64,000 bases of DNA from Sulfitobacter mediterraneus (GCF_016801775.1 NZ_CP069004.1:3286001-3350000), one strand, 5' to 3'. Shown: positions 17,652-27,152, numbered from the stretch's first letter. Numbers and translations are program-made. Notes: generated from the letters alone by a model not told the origin.

Positions 17652-18892
17652 CAGCCCGCCTGCGCCAGCATCGCCAGCAGCCGCTTTTTGAGATGCTCAA
17701 TCCCCGGGTGCATCAGGAAATCCTGCGTGAGCCGCCCATAAGCGGCCTCGGCCATCTTGGCGCCTTGTGAGGGGTCTGAAGCAAAGTCGACCATCGCATC
17801 GGCCAATGCGGCGGGCGCATCATCGCTAAGAACACCATGGGTGCCGCTGTCGATAAATTCGGGGATGGCGGACACTGGTGTGCTGAGGATTGGCAGCTTC
17901 TGGCTGGCCGCTTCCATCAGGACATTTGGCAGACCGTCGCGGTCGCCATCTGCCGCAATCCGCGAGGGCAGGACAAAGAGATCAGCCGCACGCATTGCCG
18001 TGATCACTTCAGGCTGATCGCAGGCACCGCGCCATGTGATCCGGTCTGCAATTCCATGCGCCGCCGCACGGTCCTGCATCACTGCATCCAGGGCACCGCC
18101 GCCAATATGGGTCCAGTGCCAATTGAGCGATGCAGGCAGCAGCGCCAGCGCATCTATGAGATTGTCAAAGCCCTTCTTCTCCACCAGACGCCCGACGGAC
18201 ATCATGTGAAACGGCGCATCGGTTCCGCGCATCATCCGGTCGGGCGGGGCAGGAAACCGCGCCAGATCCAACCCGTGATACACCAGATCAACCCGGCTGG
18301 GCGTATCGGCCAAACCTTGCAAATGCTTTGCGCCAAAACCGGTGCATGTCGCCCCGAAAGCCGCACCATGAGTAGCCGCCGACAATTTCTCGCGCAGCTC
18401 CCACTCTGGCGACGTCCAGATGTCCTTGGCATGGGCCGAAAATGACCACGGCATGCCACGCAAGATCGCGGCATAGCGGGCAACAGAAGACGGCGTATGC
18501 AGAAAATGCGCATAGATGCCCGCCACATCGCCGGGCATTTCCGCGGCCATCACGCAAGCCTGCCCCCAACGGCGGCGGCGGTTTGCGGTGTCATCGCGTT
18601 CCACATCTGCGGCATAGGCCGCAGCTGCGGCATCAAAACCGGGCATTTCAGCGGCAGCCCCCATGGCGGTGGCTACGCGGCGCGGTTCATTGCGCAGGTA
18701 TTCCGGCAGATACCGGATCTTGGCCTGCAACCGATCATGCAGAGGATGGGTCTTCTTGTCGGTCGGATGACGCAGCGACCAGATGTCAAACTCCAGTCCG
18801 GCCTCTTCCAGCGCGACAAGTTCCTGGGCGATGAAGGTTTCGGACAGCCGTGGCCAGCCTTTGACCACAACAGCAAGTTTGGGATGGCTCAT
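17651..18892 (-). CDS. Glycosyltransferase family 4 protein
   Basis: A 413-residue GT-B enzyme. The N-terminus KGWPRLSETFIAQELVALEE is a GT4 signature seen in colanic-acid-type WcaL/AmsK relatives, and the donor site includes DGLPNVLMEAASQKLPIL. The open frame extends to 19102, but ATG 18892 (MSHPKLAVVVKGW) is the proper start because it overlaps the upstream stop by 4 bases and begins the first beta strand. It is one of four transferases in this operon. Confidence 0.85.
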   Translation of the reverse strand: MSHPKLAVVVKGWPRLSETFIAQELVALEEAGLEFDIWSLRHPTDKKTHPLHDRLQAKIRYLPEYLRNEPRRVATAMGAAAEMPGFDAAAAAYAADVERDDTANRRRRWGQACVMAAEMPGDVAGIYAHFLHTPSSVARYAAILRGMPWSFSAHAKDIWTSPEWELREKLSAATHGAAFGATCTGFGAKHLQGLADTPSRVDLVYHGLDLARFPAPPDRMMRGTDAPFHMMSVGRLVEKKGFDNLIDALALLPASLNWHWTHIGGGALDAVMQDRAAAHGIADRITWRGACDQPEVITAMRAADLFVLPSRIAADGDRDGLPNVLMEAASQKLPILSTPVSAIPEFIDSGTHGVLSDDAPAALADAMVDFASDPSQGAKMAEAAYGRLTQDFLMHPGIEHLKKRLLAMLAQAG

Positions 18893-20100
18893 GTGTCTTT
18901 GTCTTTCTGCATCAGCGCACGGGCGCGTTCCACCACCACGTCCAGACCATCCAGCAGCCCGTCGGCACCGGCATCCGATGGTTTGCCCTGCTGAGGCAGG
19001 TTGCGAATGGCGCGGATCATTGCGTCTGTGGTCATGCCATCGCGGGTTTCGTCCAGCATCCGCACCAGACCCAGTTGCTCGGCGCGGCTGGCTCTGATCC
19101 ATTGCTCGAGCCGCGGCTTGGTGCGCGGCACAATCACCGCGGGCCGGTCAAAGGACAGAACCTCACAAAATGTGTTGTACCCGCCCATGCAAATCACGCC
19201 CTCAGCCCCGGCAAACAAAGCTTCGATCCGGCTGTCAAAACCCATGGCGGCCACCCGGCCATCCAGCTTGGCAACACGCGCGTCAAAGGCATCACGGACC
19301 TCGCCAGACAGGAACGGCCCGTAGATCAGAACCGCCTTGGGTGACAGGTCAGGATCCTGTTCATAGGCCGAAAGCACCAGCGACACCATCGCCGCTCCGT
19401 CCCCGCCGCCACCGGGCGTGATCAGCACATAGGGGTGATTGGGCGTTTCCGTGGCATCGGTCACTTCACGGCGCAGGTAGCCTGTCCAATGCATGCGGGC
19501 ACGGGCGGCTTCTGACAGGGGCAAGCCTTCAGTAGGGTCATAGACATCGCGCACGCCATAGACCCAGATTTCATCGTAATAGCGTTCGGTCGCCTCAACG
19601 GCGCCTTTGCGGTCCCACTCGGCGGCCAAAACGTCGGGCTGGTCCAGCACGTCACGCAAGCCCAGAACAACCCGCGTTCGCCCCTCTTTGCGCAGCCATT
19701 CCAAAGTGGTCAAAAGCTCCCCGCGAAAGCCGGTGGGTTCTTTGTCCACGATCAGCAAATCGGGCTGGTATTGCTCCACCGCACTTTGGATCAAACCGGC
19801 GCGCAGGGCCGTGGTGCGGTCAATATCAAGACCAAGGGTCTGGCTGATGTAACTGCCATCGGGCAGCTTGGTCACGCCGGGCAGGCGGATATGGTCAACA
19901 CGTTCAGGAAAAGTAAATCGCCCCGCAACGGGTGATCCGGTCAGAATGATCGCCGAGGCGTTGTCATCCCCTTCGGTCAGCGCAGAGGCCAGCGCCCGCG
20001 ACCGGCGCAGATGTCCAAGGCCAAATGTGTCGTGGCTGTAGAACATCACCCGGCGAGAGGCCGCGCTGCCGTTGATCGGCCCGTCTTCGGTTTGCGCCAT
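18889..20100 (-). CDS. MurG-like glycosyltransferase
   Basis: A 403-residue GT-B protein with YSHDTFGLGHLRRSRALASAL at the N-terminus and the donor-site motif GVICMGGYNTFCEVLSF near residue 290. It is related to the transferase at 14861-15997. The start is placed at ATG 20100, with an AGG-rich site about 10 bases upstream; an in-frame GTG at 20109 is the alternative. It follows the sugar-nucleotide dehydrogenase gene by 23 bases, so it may use the hexuronic acid donor made there. That pairing is inferred from order only. Confidence 0.82.
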   Translation of the reverse strand: MAQTEDGPINGSAASRRVMFYSHDTFGLGHLRRSRALASALTEGDDNASAIILTGSPVAGRFTFPERVDHIRLPGVTKLPDGSYISQTLGLDIDRTTALRAGLIQSAVEQYQPDLLIVDKEPTGFRGELLTTLEWLRKEGRTRVVLGLRDVLDQPDVLAAEWDRKGAVEATERYYDEIWVYGVRDVYDPTEGLPLSEAARARMHWTGYLRREVTDATETPNHPYVLITPGGGGDGAAMVSLVLSAYEQDPDLSPKAVLIYGPFLSGEVRDAFDARVAKLDGRVAAMGFDSRIEALFAGAEGVICMGGYNTFCEVLSFDRPAVIVPRTKPRLEQWIRASRAEQLGLVRMLDETRDGMTTDAMIRAIRNLPQQGKPSDAGADGLLDGLDVVVERARALMQKDKDT

Positions 20101-20123
20101 AAAATTCACCTGCCGATATCCGT

Positions 20124-21404
20124 TCAGAGCCTCAGATCACTGCCTGATTTACCAAAAATTCCCTTGATGTCATAGAGCACGGCCCCCGGTTTGCCCAAGG
20201 CGCGGATTGCCTCAGCGCCCATTGTGACAAATTCACGGTGTCCGACCGCTACAATGATCGCGTCATAGGTGCCTTGCTGCGGCTCTGCAATGCCGCTGAC
20301 TGCGTGTTCGCCTTGCAACCTGTCCACGCCGACCCATGGGTCATGCACATCGGCCTGCACGGAATAAGACGCCAGTTCGCCGACAATATCCGCAACCCGC
20401 GTGTTGCGCGTGTCTGCGCAGTTTTCCTTGAAGGTATACCCAAGGATCAGCACCCTTGCCCCGCGCACACCGATATCGCGGGCCAGCATCGCCTTGATCA
20501 GGGTTTGGGCCACATGGGCGCCCATATGATCATTGATGCGCCGCCCGGCGAGGATCACCTGTGGATGATAGCCAAGCTGTTCGGCCCGGTAGGTCAGGTA
20601 ATAGGGATCAACCCCGATACAATGCCCGCCCACCAGGCCGGGGCGGAACGGCAGGAAATTCCACTTGGTGCCTGCGGCCTCCAAGACCTCAAGCGTATCA
20701 AGGCCAAGCCGGGCAAAGATCAGGGCAAATTCATTGACCAATGCAATGTTCAGATCGCGCTGGGTGTTCTCGATCACTTTGGCCGCTTCTGCGGTCATGA
20801 TGGAGGAGGCGCGATGCAGGCCCGCCTTGACCACGGGGGCATAGATCGCCTCGACGCGGGTCAGGGTCTCTTCATCCTGCGCAGCGATGATCTTGACCAC
20901 GTTTTCCATGGAATGTTCGGCATCGCCGGGGTTCACCCGTTCTGGGCTATAGGCCAGCTTGATCTGACGCCCGGCCTCAAGCCCGCTGCCAGCGGTCAAG
21001 GCTGGTCCGCAGACCTCTTCTGTGACGCCGGGGTAGACCGTGCTTTCCAGGATCACCAGGGCACCGTCGGTCAGATGCGGTGCGATGGTGGCGCAGGCCC
21101 CAAGCACCGGGCCAAGGTCAGGCGTCTTGGCGTCCGTAATCGGGGTTGGAACGGCGATGATGAATGCCGTGCACCCCGCAAGATCAGCAGCATCATGGGT
21201 AAACAGCGCCGATGACCCCGAAACAGAGGCATCCGAGACCTCCCCATTGGGATCGCGCCCAGCGCGCAACGCCGCAACCGCAGGTGCATGGGTATCAAGG
21301 CCAACAACATCAAACCCCTCCCGTGCCAGTGCCACCGTCAGAGGCAAACCCACATAGCCAAGGCCCAGCACAGCAATACGTTCGGTTGTGGAGGAGTTTG
21401 CCAT
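20124..21404 (-). CDS. Nucleotide sugar dehydrogenase, UDP-N-acetylhexosamine type (TviB/WbpO-like)
   Basis: A 426-residue NAD-dependent dehydrogenase that oxidises the C6 hydroxyl of a UDP-sugar to a uronic acid. Rossmann motif GLGYVGLPL at residues 14-22; catalytic Cys262 in GGHCIGVDPYYL. This last motif and the EFALIFARLGLDT segment are closer to WecC/WbpO/TviB (UDP-GalNAc/ManNAc/GlcNAc) than to the UDP-glucose dehydrogenase at 50903-52069, which has [11 protein letters not shown]. It is the first gene of the eight-gene operon and defines the glycan as acidic. The exact sugar is not determinable by eye. Confidence 0.88.
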   Translation of the reverse strand: MANSSTTERIAVLGLGYVGLPLTVALAREGFDVVGLDTHAPAVAALRAGRDPNGEVSDASVSGSSALFTHDAADLAGCTAFIIAVPTPITDAKTPDLGPVLGACATIAPHLTDGALVILESTVYPGVTEEVCGPALTAGSGLEAGRQIKLAYSPERVNPGDAEHSMENVVKIIAAQDEETLTRVEAIYAPVVKAGLHRASSIMTAEAAKVIENTQRDLNIALVNEFALIFARLGLDTLEVLEAAGTKWNFLPFRPGLVGGHCIGVDPYYLTYRAEQLGYHPQVILAGRRINDHMGAHVAQTLIKAMLARDIGVRGARVLILGYTFKENCADTRNTRVADIVGELASYSVQADVHDPWVGVDRLQGEHAVSGIAEPQQGTYDAIIVAVGHREFVTMGAEAIRALGKPGAVLYDIKGIFGKSGSDLRL

Positions 21405-21446
21405 GGGCCGTTCCTTGGTTCTGTCGTCGTTTCGGGGCCCAAAGGC

Positions 21447-21464
21447 ATGCCATTGCTATGGCAT
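21447..21464. promoter_or_regulatory. Inverted repeat in divergent promoter region of glycan operon and mscS
   Basis: Perfect 7-base arms ATGCCAT and ATGGCAT with a 4-base spacer, 43 bases upstream of the nucleotide-sugar dehydrogenase start, in the 191-base region between divergent genes. It could be an operator or an RNA hairpin in the operon leader. Confidence 0.35.
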
Positions 21465-21595
21465 AGTTTCATCCGTCATGCAAAACGGTGCACGGGCCAA
21501 ACGCATAATCGTGACTTGGGGCGATCACCCTTTAATTGCAATGGGCTGGTGGCTGACTTAGCGTGAGGTAAGGCCAGATGGCCAGTGGGGGATTT

Positions 21596-24025
21596 ATGCG
21601 GTTTGCGATTTTGCTTTTGACGGTTCTTGGCCTGTTTTTGGGCGGGCTGTCATTGCCGGCGTCCGCGCAGGGCTTGGGATCCTTGATGCCCGCGAAATCC
21701 CAGACAGAAGACGCGCCCGATATCGACGAAATCATGAAGAAGGCCGCCGAGAACGGCGTCGGTGTTGTGGTCATAGATCGCGATGGCAATCTGCTGAGCC
21801 AGGACACTGCGCGCCCGGAAGCCCCTTCGGCTGATAGCGAGGCAGGATCCTCCGCTTTGATGGAAACGCAGGATCAAATCGTCAAGTTCCGCTCTGCCTT
21901 GATAGACCGCCTGCTGGATCTGCCCGACGCCTTTGCCGAGGTCGGATATATCCTCAGGGCGGCCAGCCCCGATGGAACCATCACCGCCTTTGGCAAAGCA
22001 GTTCTTTACAGCCTGTTGCTGTTCGCAGCAGGCGCCTTTGTCGAGGCGCAAATCTTTGGCAAACGGATCGCCCGCAGTTTTGTCGTGGCCCGCATTCAGG
22101 AGAACCCGGTCGGCTATGTCGAGAAAATGCCGTTCCTGATTTTCCGGTTCCTGATGGGGGTGGGCGGGATCCTGGTGTCGATGCTGGTGGCCTATATTCT
22201 GGGCTTTATCGTCTTTGGCCAACTCACAGACACGGCGATGCAGTTCACGGCAGCCTTGATCAATATTGCCTATTTCACATGCCGGTTCGTCGCCGGGCTG
22301 TGGCGGATGATCCTGTCGCCGTTCCTGTCGCAATACCGCATACCCGCTCTGACTGACGCCGAGGCAAAGCGTCTGCATCGCTGGCTTTGGATTTTGGCCT
22401 CACTGGACATTTGCAGCATCCTGTTCGGTGTCTGGATTGGCGAGCTGGGGCTGAATTACGATGTTTATGCCTTCCTGTTCTCGGTCATGTCCGCAGTTAT
22501 CGTGCTGTTGAATATCCTGCTGGTTCTGGTCAACCGACGTGCCATCTCCAACGCGATGCGCAATGGTCGATCGCCGTCCGAAAGCAGTTTTATCATCCGC
22601 ACCCTTGCCCGTGTCTGGGCACCGGCTGTGATCCTCTATGTGTTGCTGGCCTGGTTCAATCTGACCTTTGATCTGGTGCTGGCCAACCCCCGCGGGTTCC
22701 CCCTGATTGCGGGGGCTTATGGGATCTTGATCTCGATCATCGTGGTTTACGGGGTGATCAACTACCTGATCGAACGCAGCTTTGCCCGCGCCCGCGCGAT
22801 GCGGCAATTGAATGCCATCCGCGATGAGGAAGAAGCCAAGGCCCGCGCACTGGCGGATGCCCAGTTGGGCGAAACCCCAAACAGCGAAGCCGAGGCCGCG
22901 CGTCTGGAGCAGGAGCTGGCCGAAGCCCGCGCCGCCGAAGAAGCGGCCCGCGCGGCGCAGCCCACACGGCATTCCCTCAACTCATTCGAAGCGCTGGCAC
23001 GGCGTGTTGCCGGTATCCTTGCCTTTGTCGCAGGCACCTATGCGTTCTTCTATATCTGGGACAACGAAAGCGCCGAAATGGTCGAAAGCTTTGCCGACAG
23101 GCTGCTGGACATCATGGTGATCATCTTTATCGGCTATATCGTCTACCACGCCTTCCGCATCTGGATTGACACAAAGATCGCCGAAGAATCGGGTGATCAG
23201 GAAGAGGGCGAATTGGGCGATGAGGGCGGCGGATCCTCCGCCAGCCGTTTGGCGACCCTGTTGCCACTATTCCGCAATATCGTGTTGATCGTGGTTGTCG
23301 TCACCATTGTCCTGATCGTGCTGATGGAGATCGGGATCAACGTGGGCCCGCTGTTTGCCGGTGCCGGTATCGTGGGGGTCGCTATTGGATTTGGCTCTCA
23401 GGCTCTGGTGCGGGATGTCTTTGCCGGGGCATTCTTTTTGTTCGATGACGCGTTCCGCAAAGGGGAATATCTGGATGTTGGCGGGGTCAAGGGCACGGTC
23501 GAAAAAATCTCGGTCCGGTCGTTTCAGCTGCGCCATCATCTTGGTGCGTTGCACACTATTCCCTTTGGCGAATTGCAGGTGATGACCAACTATTCCCGCG
23601 ACTGGGTGATCATGAAACTGCCCCTGAGGGTGACCTATGACACGGATGTGGAGAAGGTGCGCAAACTGATCAAGAAGCTGGGTCAGGAACTGCTCGACGA
23701 TCCGGTGATTGGTGACAATTTCATCCAGCCGCTGAAATCCCAAGGCGTGATTGAGATGCAGGACAGCGCGATGATCATCCGGGTCAAGTTCATGACCAAG
23801 CCCGGTGATCAATGGCTGGTGCGCAAGAAAGTCTATGAGGAAATCCGCGAATTGTTCGAACGCGAAGGGGTCAAATTTGCTCACCGCGAAGTCACCGTGC
23901 GACTGGCTGATGGCAAGGTGGAAGAACTCAACGACGAACAAAAGCGGGCAGTGACAGCGGCCGCGCAGGCCCATGTCGATGAGGAACAAGAAGAAGAGCA
24001 GGGCGGCGGCGGTGACGACCGGTAA
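21596..24025 (+). CDS. Mechanosensitive ion channel protein, large MscS family
   Basis: An 809-residue inner-membrane channel that opens under membrane tension to release solutes on osmotic downshift. It has a cleavable signal peptide (MRFAILLLTVLGLF to ASAQ), a soluble periplasmic stretch, roughly eight to ten hydrophobic segments, a charged Ala/Glu-rich coiled-coil-like linker near residue 420, and the C-terminal MscS pore and beta domains (GVAIGFGSQALVRDVFAG, RKGEYLDVGG). ATG 21596 is preceded by GGGGGA; ATG 21578 is an alternative that adds six residues. The size resembles MscK/YbiO-type channels rather than small MscS. Confidence 0.87.
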   Translation: MRFAILLLTVLGLFLGGLSLPASAQGLGSLMPAKSQTEDAPDIDEIMKKAAENGVGVVVIDRDGNLLSQDTARPEAPSADSEAGSSALMETQDQIVKFRSALIDRLLDLPDAFAEVGYILRAASPDGTITAFGKAVLYSLLLFAAGAFVEAQIFGKRIARSFVVARIQENPVGYVEKMPFLIFRFLMGVGGILVSMLVAYILGFIVFGQLTDTAMQFTAALINIAYFTCRFVAGLWRMILSPFLSQYRIPALTDAEAKRLHRWLWILASLDICSILFGVWIGELGLNYDVYAFLFSVMSAVIVLLNILLVLVNRRAISNAMRNGRSPSESSFIIRTLARVWAPAVILYVLLAWFNLTFDLVLANPRGFPLIAGAYGILISIIVVYGVINYLIERSFARARAMRQLNAIRDEEEAKARALADAQLGETPNSEAEAARLEQELAEARAAEEAARAAQPTRHSLNSFEALARRVAGILAFVAGTYAFFYIWDNESAEMVESFADRLLDIMVIIFIGYIVYHAFRIWIDTKIAEESGDQEEGELGDEGGGSSASRLATLLPLFRNIVLIVVVVTIVLIVLMEIGINVGPLFAGAGIVGVAIGFGSQALVRDVFAGAFFLFDDAFRKGEYLDVGGVKGTVEKISVRSFQLRHHLGALHTIPFGELQVMTNYSRDWVIMKLPLRVTYDTDVEKVRKLIKKLGQELLDDPVIGDNFIQPLKSQGVIEMQDSAMIIRVKFMTKPGDQWLVRKKVYEEIRELFEREGVKFAHREVTVRLADGKVEELNDEQKRAVTAAAQAHVDEEQEEEQGGGGDDR

Positions 24026-24080
24026 GTTGAAAAGGTCCGCCCTCCTTCTAGATCACCAAGCAGCAACCCAGGAGAGCGAG

Positions 24081-24857
24081 ATGACCCACCCAAGCCGTAG
24101 ACGTTTTATTGCCGGCGCCGCAGCCGGCGTTGGCACGATCACATTGCTGCCGTTCGCCGCGCGGGCCGCAGCCCATGCCAGCGACAGTTTCGACACCCCC
24201 GGCGGCATGATCAAAGTGCACCCCGTGGCCCATGCATCCATCGTGATGGAAACTCCCAAGGGCACGATCTATGTCGATCCGGTGGGCGAGCCTGCCCAAT
24301 ACGAAGGGTTCCCGGAGGCCGATTTGGTTTTGATCACCCATGAACATGGCGATCACTACAATGCGGATACGCTCAAGGCTTTGGTGAAAGATAACACAAA
24401 GCTGATCACCAATCCGGCTGTGTTTGGCAAGCTGTCGGAAGAGATGAAGGCGCAGGCCTCCGAGGTGGCCAATGGAGGGATGGCTGATTATCAAGGCCTC
24501 AAGATCGAAGCGATCCCGGCCTACAACATCACCGAAGAGCGCAAGAAGTTTCACCCGCAGGGCCGCGACAACGGCTATGTGCTCAATTTCGAAGGCTTCC
24601 GCGTCTATATTTCAGGCGATACCGAAGACATCCCGGAAATGCGTGCGCTGAAAGAGATTGACCTCGCCTTTGTCTGTATGAACTTGCCGTTCACGATGGA
24701 TGCAAATGCAGCGGCATCGGCGGTGTCGGAGTTTGGTCCGCGGTTTGTCTATCCCTATCACTACCGTGGCCGCGATGGCGGCACGCAAGATCCCGAAGCC
24801 TTCGCCAAGATGGTGGGGGGCGATACAGAGGTTCGGTTTGCGCCTTGGTATGGCTGA
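24081..24857 (+). CDS. Tat-exported metallo-beta-lactamase-fold hydrolase
   Basis: A 258-residue protein with a twin-arginine signal (SRRRFIAGAAAGVG, cleavage near ARAAAH), so it folds before export to the periplasm. The metal site HEHGDH follows LVLIT, as in the UlaG/YtnP-like MBL branch, and GDTEDI plus YPYHYRG complete the site. The open frame runs further upstream through the mscS end, but ATG 24081 with AGGAGA 6 bases before it is clearly the start. Substrate unknown; lactonase or phosphoesterase are possibilities. It follows mscS by 55 bases and is closed by a hairpin at 24866. Confidence 0.85.
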   Translation: MTHPSRRRFIAGAAAGVGTITLLPFAARAAAHASDSFDTPGGMIKVHPVAHASIVMETPKGTIYVDPVGEPAQYEGFPEADLVLITHEHGDHYNADTLKALVKDNTKLITNPAVFGKLSEEMKAQASEVANGGMADYQGLKIEAIPAYNITEERKKFHPQGRDNGYVLNFEGFRVYISGDTEDIPEMRALKEIDLAFVCMNLPFTMDANAAASAVSEFGPRFVYPYHYRGRDGGTQDPEAFAKMVGGDTEVRFAPWYG

Positions 24858-24865
24858 CCTGGTTT

Positions 24866-24885
24866 CGGGTGCCTTGCGGCACCCG
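24866..24885. terminator. Hairpin, probable transcription terminator
   Basis: Perfect 8-base stem CGGGTGCC / GGCACCCG with loop TTGC, 8 bases after the stop of the MBL-fold gene and before the convergent ABC operon. There is no T-run, so Rho-independent activity is uncertain. A further G6/C6 hairpin follows in the repeat at 24892. Confidence 0.5.
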
Positions 24886-24891
24886 ACCGAT

Positions 24892-24943
24892 GCGGGGGGC
24901 CAGCCCCCCGCACCCCCCGGAGGTATTTAGAGCCAAAAAGGGG
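24892..24943. repeat. Intergenic palindromic repeat, copy 1
   Basis: A 9-base-arm palindrome GCGGGGGGC / GCCCCCCGC is followed by CCCCCCGGAGGTATTTA and then AGCCAAAAAGGGGG. A related element lies at 48512-48578, with the same order: G/C hairpin, CCCCCGGATTATTTA, GGCCAAAAAGGGGG. Elements of this form are widespread between genes in Rhodobacteraceae genomes, often at 3' ends. Confidence 0.6.
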
Positions 24944-24972
24944 GAGGCAGGGTCAGGTCAATCGGGCCTATT

Positions 24973-26127
24973 CTAGCTTTTGTATGGATCGAGCGAGGCG
25001 CGTAGCCCGTCACCGAGGAAGTTGAAGGCCAGCACCACCACGACGATGGGCAACATCGGAATCGCCGTCCACCAGTAGATTTCAATGCTGGCAAGGTTCT
25101 GTGCATCGTTGAGCATCACCCCCCAGCTGACCGCGGGCGCCCGCAGGCCGAGGCCGAGGAAGCTGAGCGCGGTTTCGCCAAGGATCATCGCCGGGATCGA
25201 CAGTGTGGCGCTGGCGATCAGATGGGACATGAAGTTGGGCAGCAGATGCCTGCGGATCACGCGGGCGGGCCGCGCGCCCATCATTTCGGCGGCTTTGACG
25301 TATTCCTCTTCGCGCAGCGACAGAAATTTGGAGCGCACCGCACGCGCCAGGCCCGGCCAGTCGAGGATGCCCAGGATGATCGATATGATAAAGAAAACCG
25401 CGACCGGCCCCCAGTTGGAGGGCACCGCCGCAGACAGCGCCAGCCACAGCGGCAGTTCCGGCAGCGAGCGCAGGATCTCAATCGCGCGGTTGATGATCCA
25501 GTCGGTTTTGCCGCCGAAATAGCCTGCCATTGCGCCGAAGGTGATGCCCAGCAGGAATGACACTGTGATGCCGATGATCCCAACTGTCAGGGACAGCTGC
25601 GCCCCGTAGAGGATGCGGCTGAACACATCGCGGCCCAATCTATCGGACCCCCAGAGGAACAGCGTTGCGCCTTCGGGGGCGCAGACCAGATGGGTGTCTG
25701 ACGGGATCACGCCAAAGAGGTTGTAGTCGTCCCCCTCGCAGAAGAACTCCAGCGGCATGGGCCGTGTTTCATCGGTGGTATAGGTCCAGCGGAAATTGAC
25801 CAGATCGGCCGTGGCTGTCACCGGATAGACGTAAGGCCCGACAAATGATCCCTCGTGCCACAGATTGATGCTTTGCGGTGGGGCATAAAGGTAATCGGCG
25901 CTGCGCTCATTGGGTGTATAGGGCGCAATGAAGCCGGCGATGGGCAACATCAGATAGCATAGCAGCAGGAAAAGCCCTGACACCAACGCCAGCTTGTGCC
26001 GCCGGAATTTACGCCAGGTCAGAAGCCAACCCGGCGCATCCATTTCCGCCCGCTCGGGGGCGCTGATGTCGGCGTCGTCGACCCATGGTTCGGTGTCGAC
26101 AAAACGATTGTCCGGCTGAATGGTCAT
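24973..26127 (-). CDS. Peptide ABC transporter permease (YejE/DppC-like)
   Basis: A 384-residue inner-membrane subunit. After an N-terminal cytoplasmic part and first helix, a long periplasmic loop (about residues 70-165, containing FFCEGDDYNLFG and GTDR-like WGSDRLGRDVFSR) precedes the binding-protein-dependent permease domain with the EAA loop EEYVKAAEMMGA. The long loop is a feature of YejE relative to DppC. It overlaps the upstream permease by 4 bases and is the last gene of the operon ATPase - binding protein - permease - permease. Confidence 0.88.
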   Translation of the reverse strand: MTIQPDNRFVDTEPWVDDADISAPERAEMDAPGWLLTWRKFRRHKLALVSGLFLLLCYLMLPIAGFIAPYTPNERSADYLYAPPQSINLWHEGSFVGPYVYPVTATADLVNFRWTYTTDETRPMPLEFFCEGDDYNLFGVIPSDTHLVCAPEGATLFLWGSDRLGRDVFSRILYGAQLSLTVGIIGITVSFLLGITFGAMAGYFGGKTDWIINRAIEILRSLPELPLWLALSAAVPSNWGPVAVFFIISIILGILDWPGLARAVRSKFLSLREEEYVKAAEMMGARPARVIRRHLLPNFMSHLIASATLSIPAMILGETALSFLGLGLRAPAVSWGVMLNDAQNLASIEIYWWTAIPMLPIVVVVLAFNFLGDGLRASLDPYKS

Positions 26128-27152
26128 GCGCCGCGCCCTCCGTACCGGATGCGCGGGTCAAGCAGCACCAGCAACATGTCCGAGATCATCGTCCCGATCA
26201 GGGTCAGCAGAGCCACGAACATCAGCACAAATGCTGCGAGGAACTGATCTTGGGATTTCAGGGCGGCCAGCAGATAGGGCCCGATCGTTTGCAGGCCCAG
26301 CACCACAGAGACCAGAACCGAGCCCGACACCATCGCCGGCAGCAGGTTGCCGATATCCGCGACAAAGGGGTTGAAGGCCATTCGCAGGGGATATTTCGCC
26401 AGCAGCTTGGCAGGGGCCAGCCCCTTGGCTTTGGCGGTTTCGACGTAGGGTTTGCTCAGCTCGTCCAGCATATTGGCGCGCAGCCGTTGCATCATGGCCG
26501 CCGCGCCGGAGGTGCCGATCACAAAGGTGGGCACGATCATATGCAGCAGGATGGATTTGACCTTGAGCCATGACATCGGCTGGCCTTCATAGACCGGGTC
26601 CATCAGCCCGCCGATGGGCAGGTTGAAATACTTGTGCCCATAGTAAAACAGGATCAGCGCCAGCAGGAAGTTGGGGGTCGCGAGACCCAGATAGCCGACA
26701 AAACCGGCGGTGTAATCCACCCATGTTTCCGATTTCGCCGCCGCCAGCACCCCTAGCGGCAAGGCAATCAGATAGACAAACAGCACCGCTGCCAGATTGA
26801 CCAGAACCGTCAGCCAAAGCGCATCGCCAACAATTTCCCCCACGGGGCGGTCAAATTCGAAGGACCAGCCAAAATCCCCTTGGATCAAGCCGGAAAACCC
26901 ATTTGGCCCCGGCGAGAAACCCACCCAGATCAGGTATTGTTCCCACAGCGGGCGGTCGAGGGCATATTCGGTGCGCAGAAATTCTGCCTTGGCGACCCCT
27001 TCGGCCTGACCGGTGGCGCGCAATTCGGCGATCTGGTTCGACAGGTAGTCGCCGGGTGGCAGGTTGATGATGGCAAAGACAAGGATCGAGACCACCCAAA
27101 GGGTGAGCAGCATGGTGAAAAACCGGTAGACCGCATAGCGGAGAAACATCAT
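26124..27152 (-). CDS. Peptide ABC transporter permease (YejB/DppB-like)
   Basis: A 342-residue inner-membrane protein with six hydrophobic helices. The N-terminus FLRYAVYRFFTMLLTLWVVS and the EAA-loop region KPYVETAKAKGLAPAKLL are typical of DppB/YejB. It forms a heterodimer with the 24973-26127 product. Overlaps of 4 bases on both sides show coupled translation. Confidence 0.88.
   Translation of the reverse strand: MMFLRYAVYRFFTMLLTLWVVSILVFAIINLPPGDYLSNQIAELRATGQAEGVAKAEFLRTEYALDRPLWEQYLIWVGFSPGPNGFSGLIQGDFGWSFEFDRPVGEIVGDALWLTVLVNLAAVLFVYLIALPLGVLAAAKSETWVDYTAGFVGYLGLATPNFLLALILFYYGHKYFNLPIGGLMDPVYEGQPMSWLKVKSILLHMIVPTFVIGTSGAAAMMQRLRANMLDELSKPYVETAKAKGLAPAKLLAKYPLRMAFNPFVADIGNLLPAMVSGSVLVSVVLGLQTIGPYLLAALKSQDQFLAAFVLMFVALLTLIGTMISDMLLVLLDPRIRYGGRGA

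Noticed and set aside
18893..19102. Longer N-terminus for the GT4 protein at 17651-18892
   Set aside because: The added residues overlap the upstream transferase gene in another frame, are Arg/Ser-rich and match no glycosyltransferase; ATG 18892 gives the normal coupled start.
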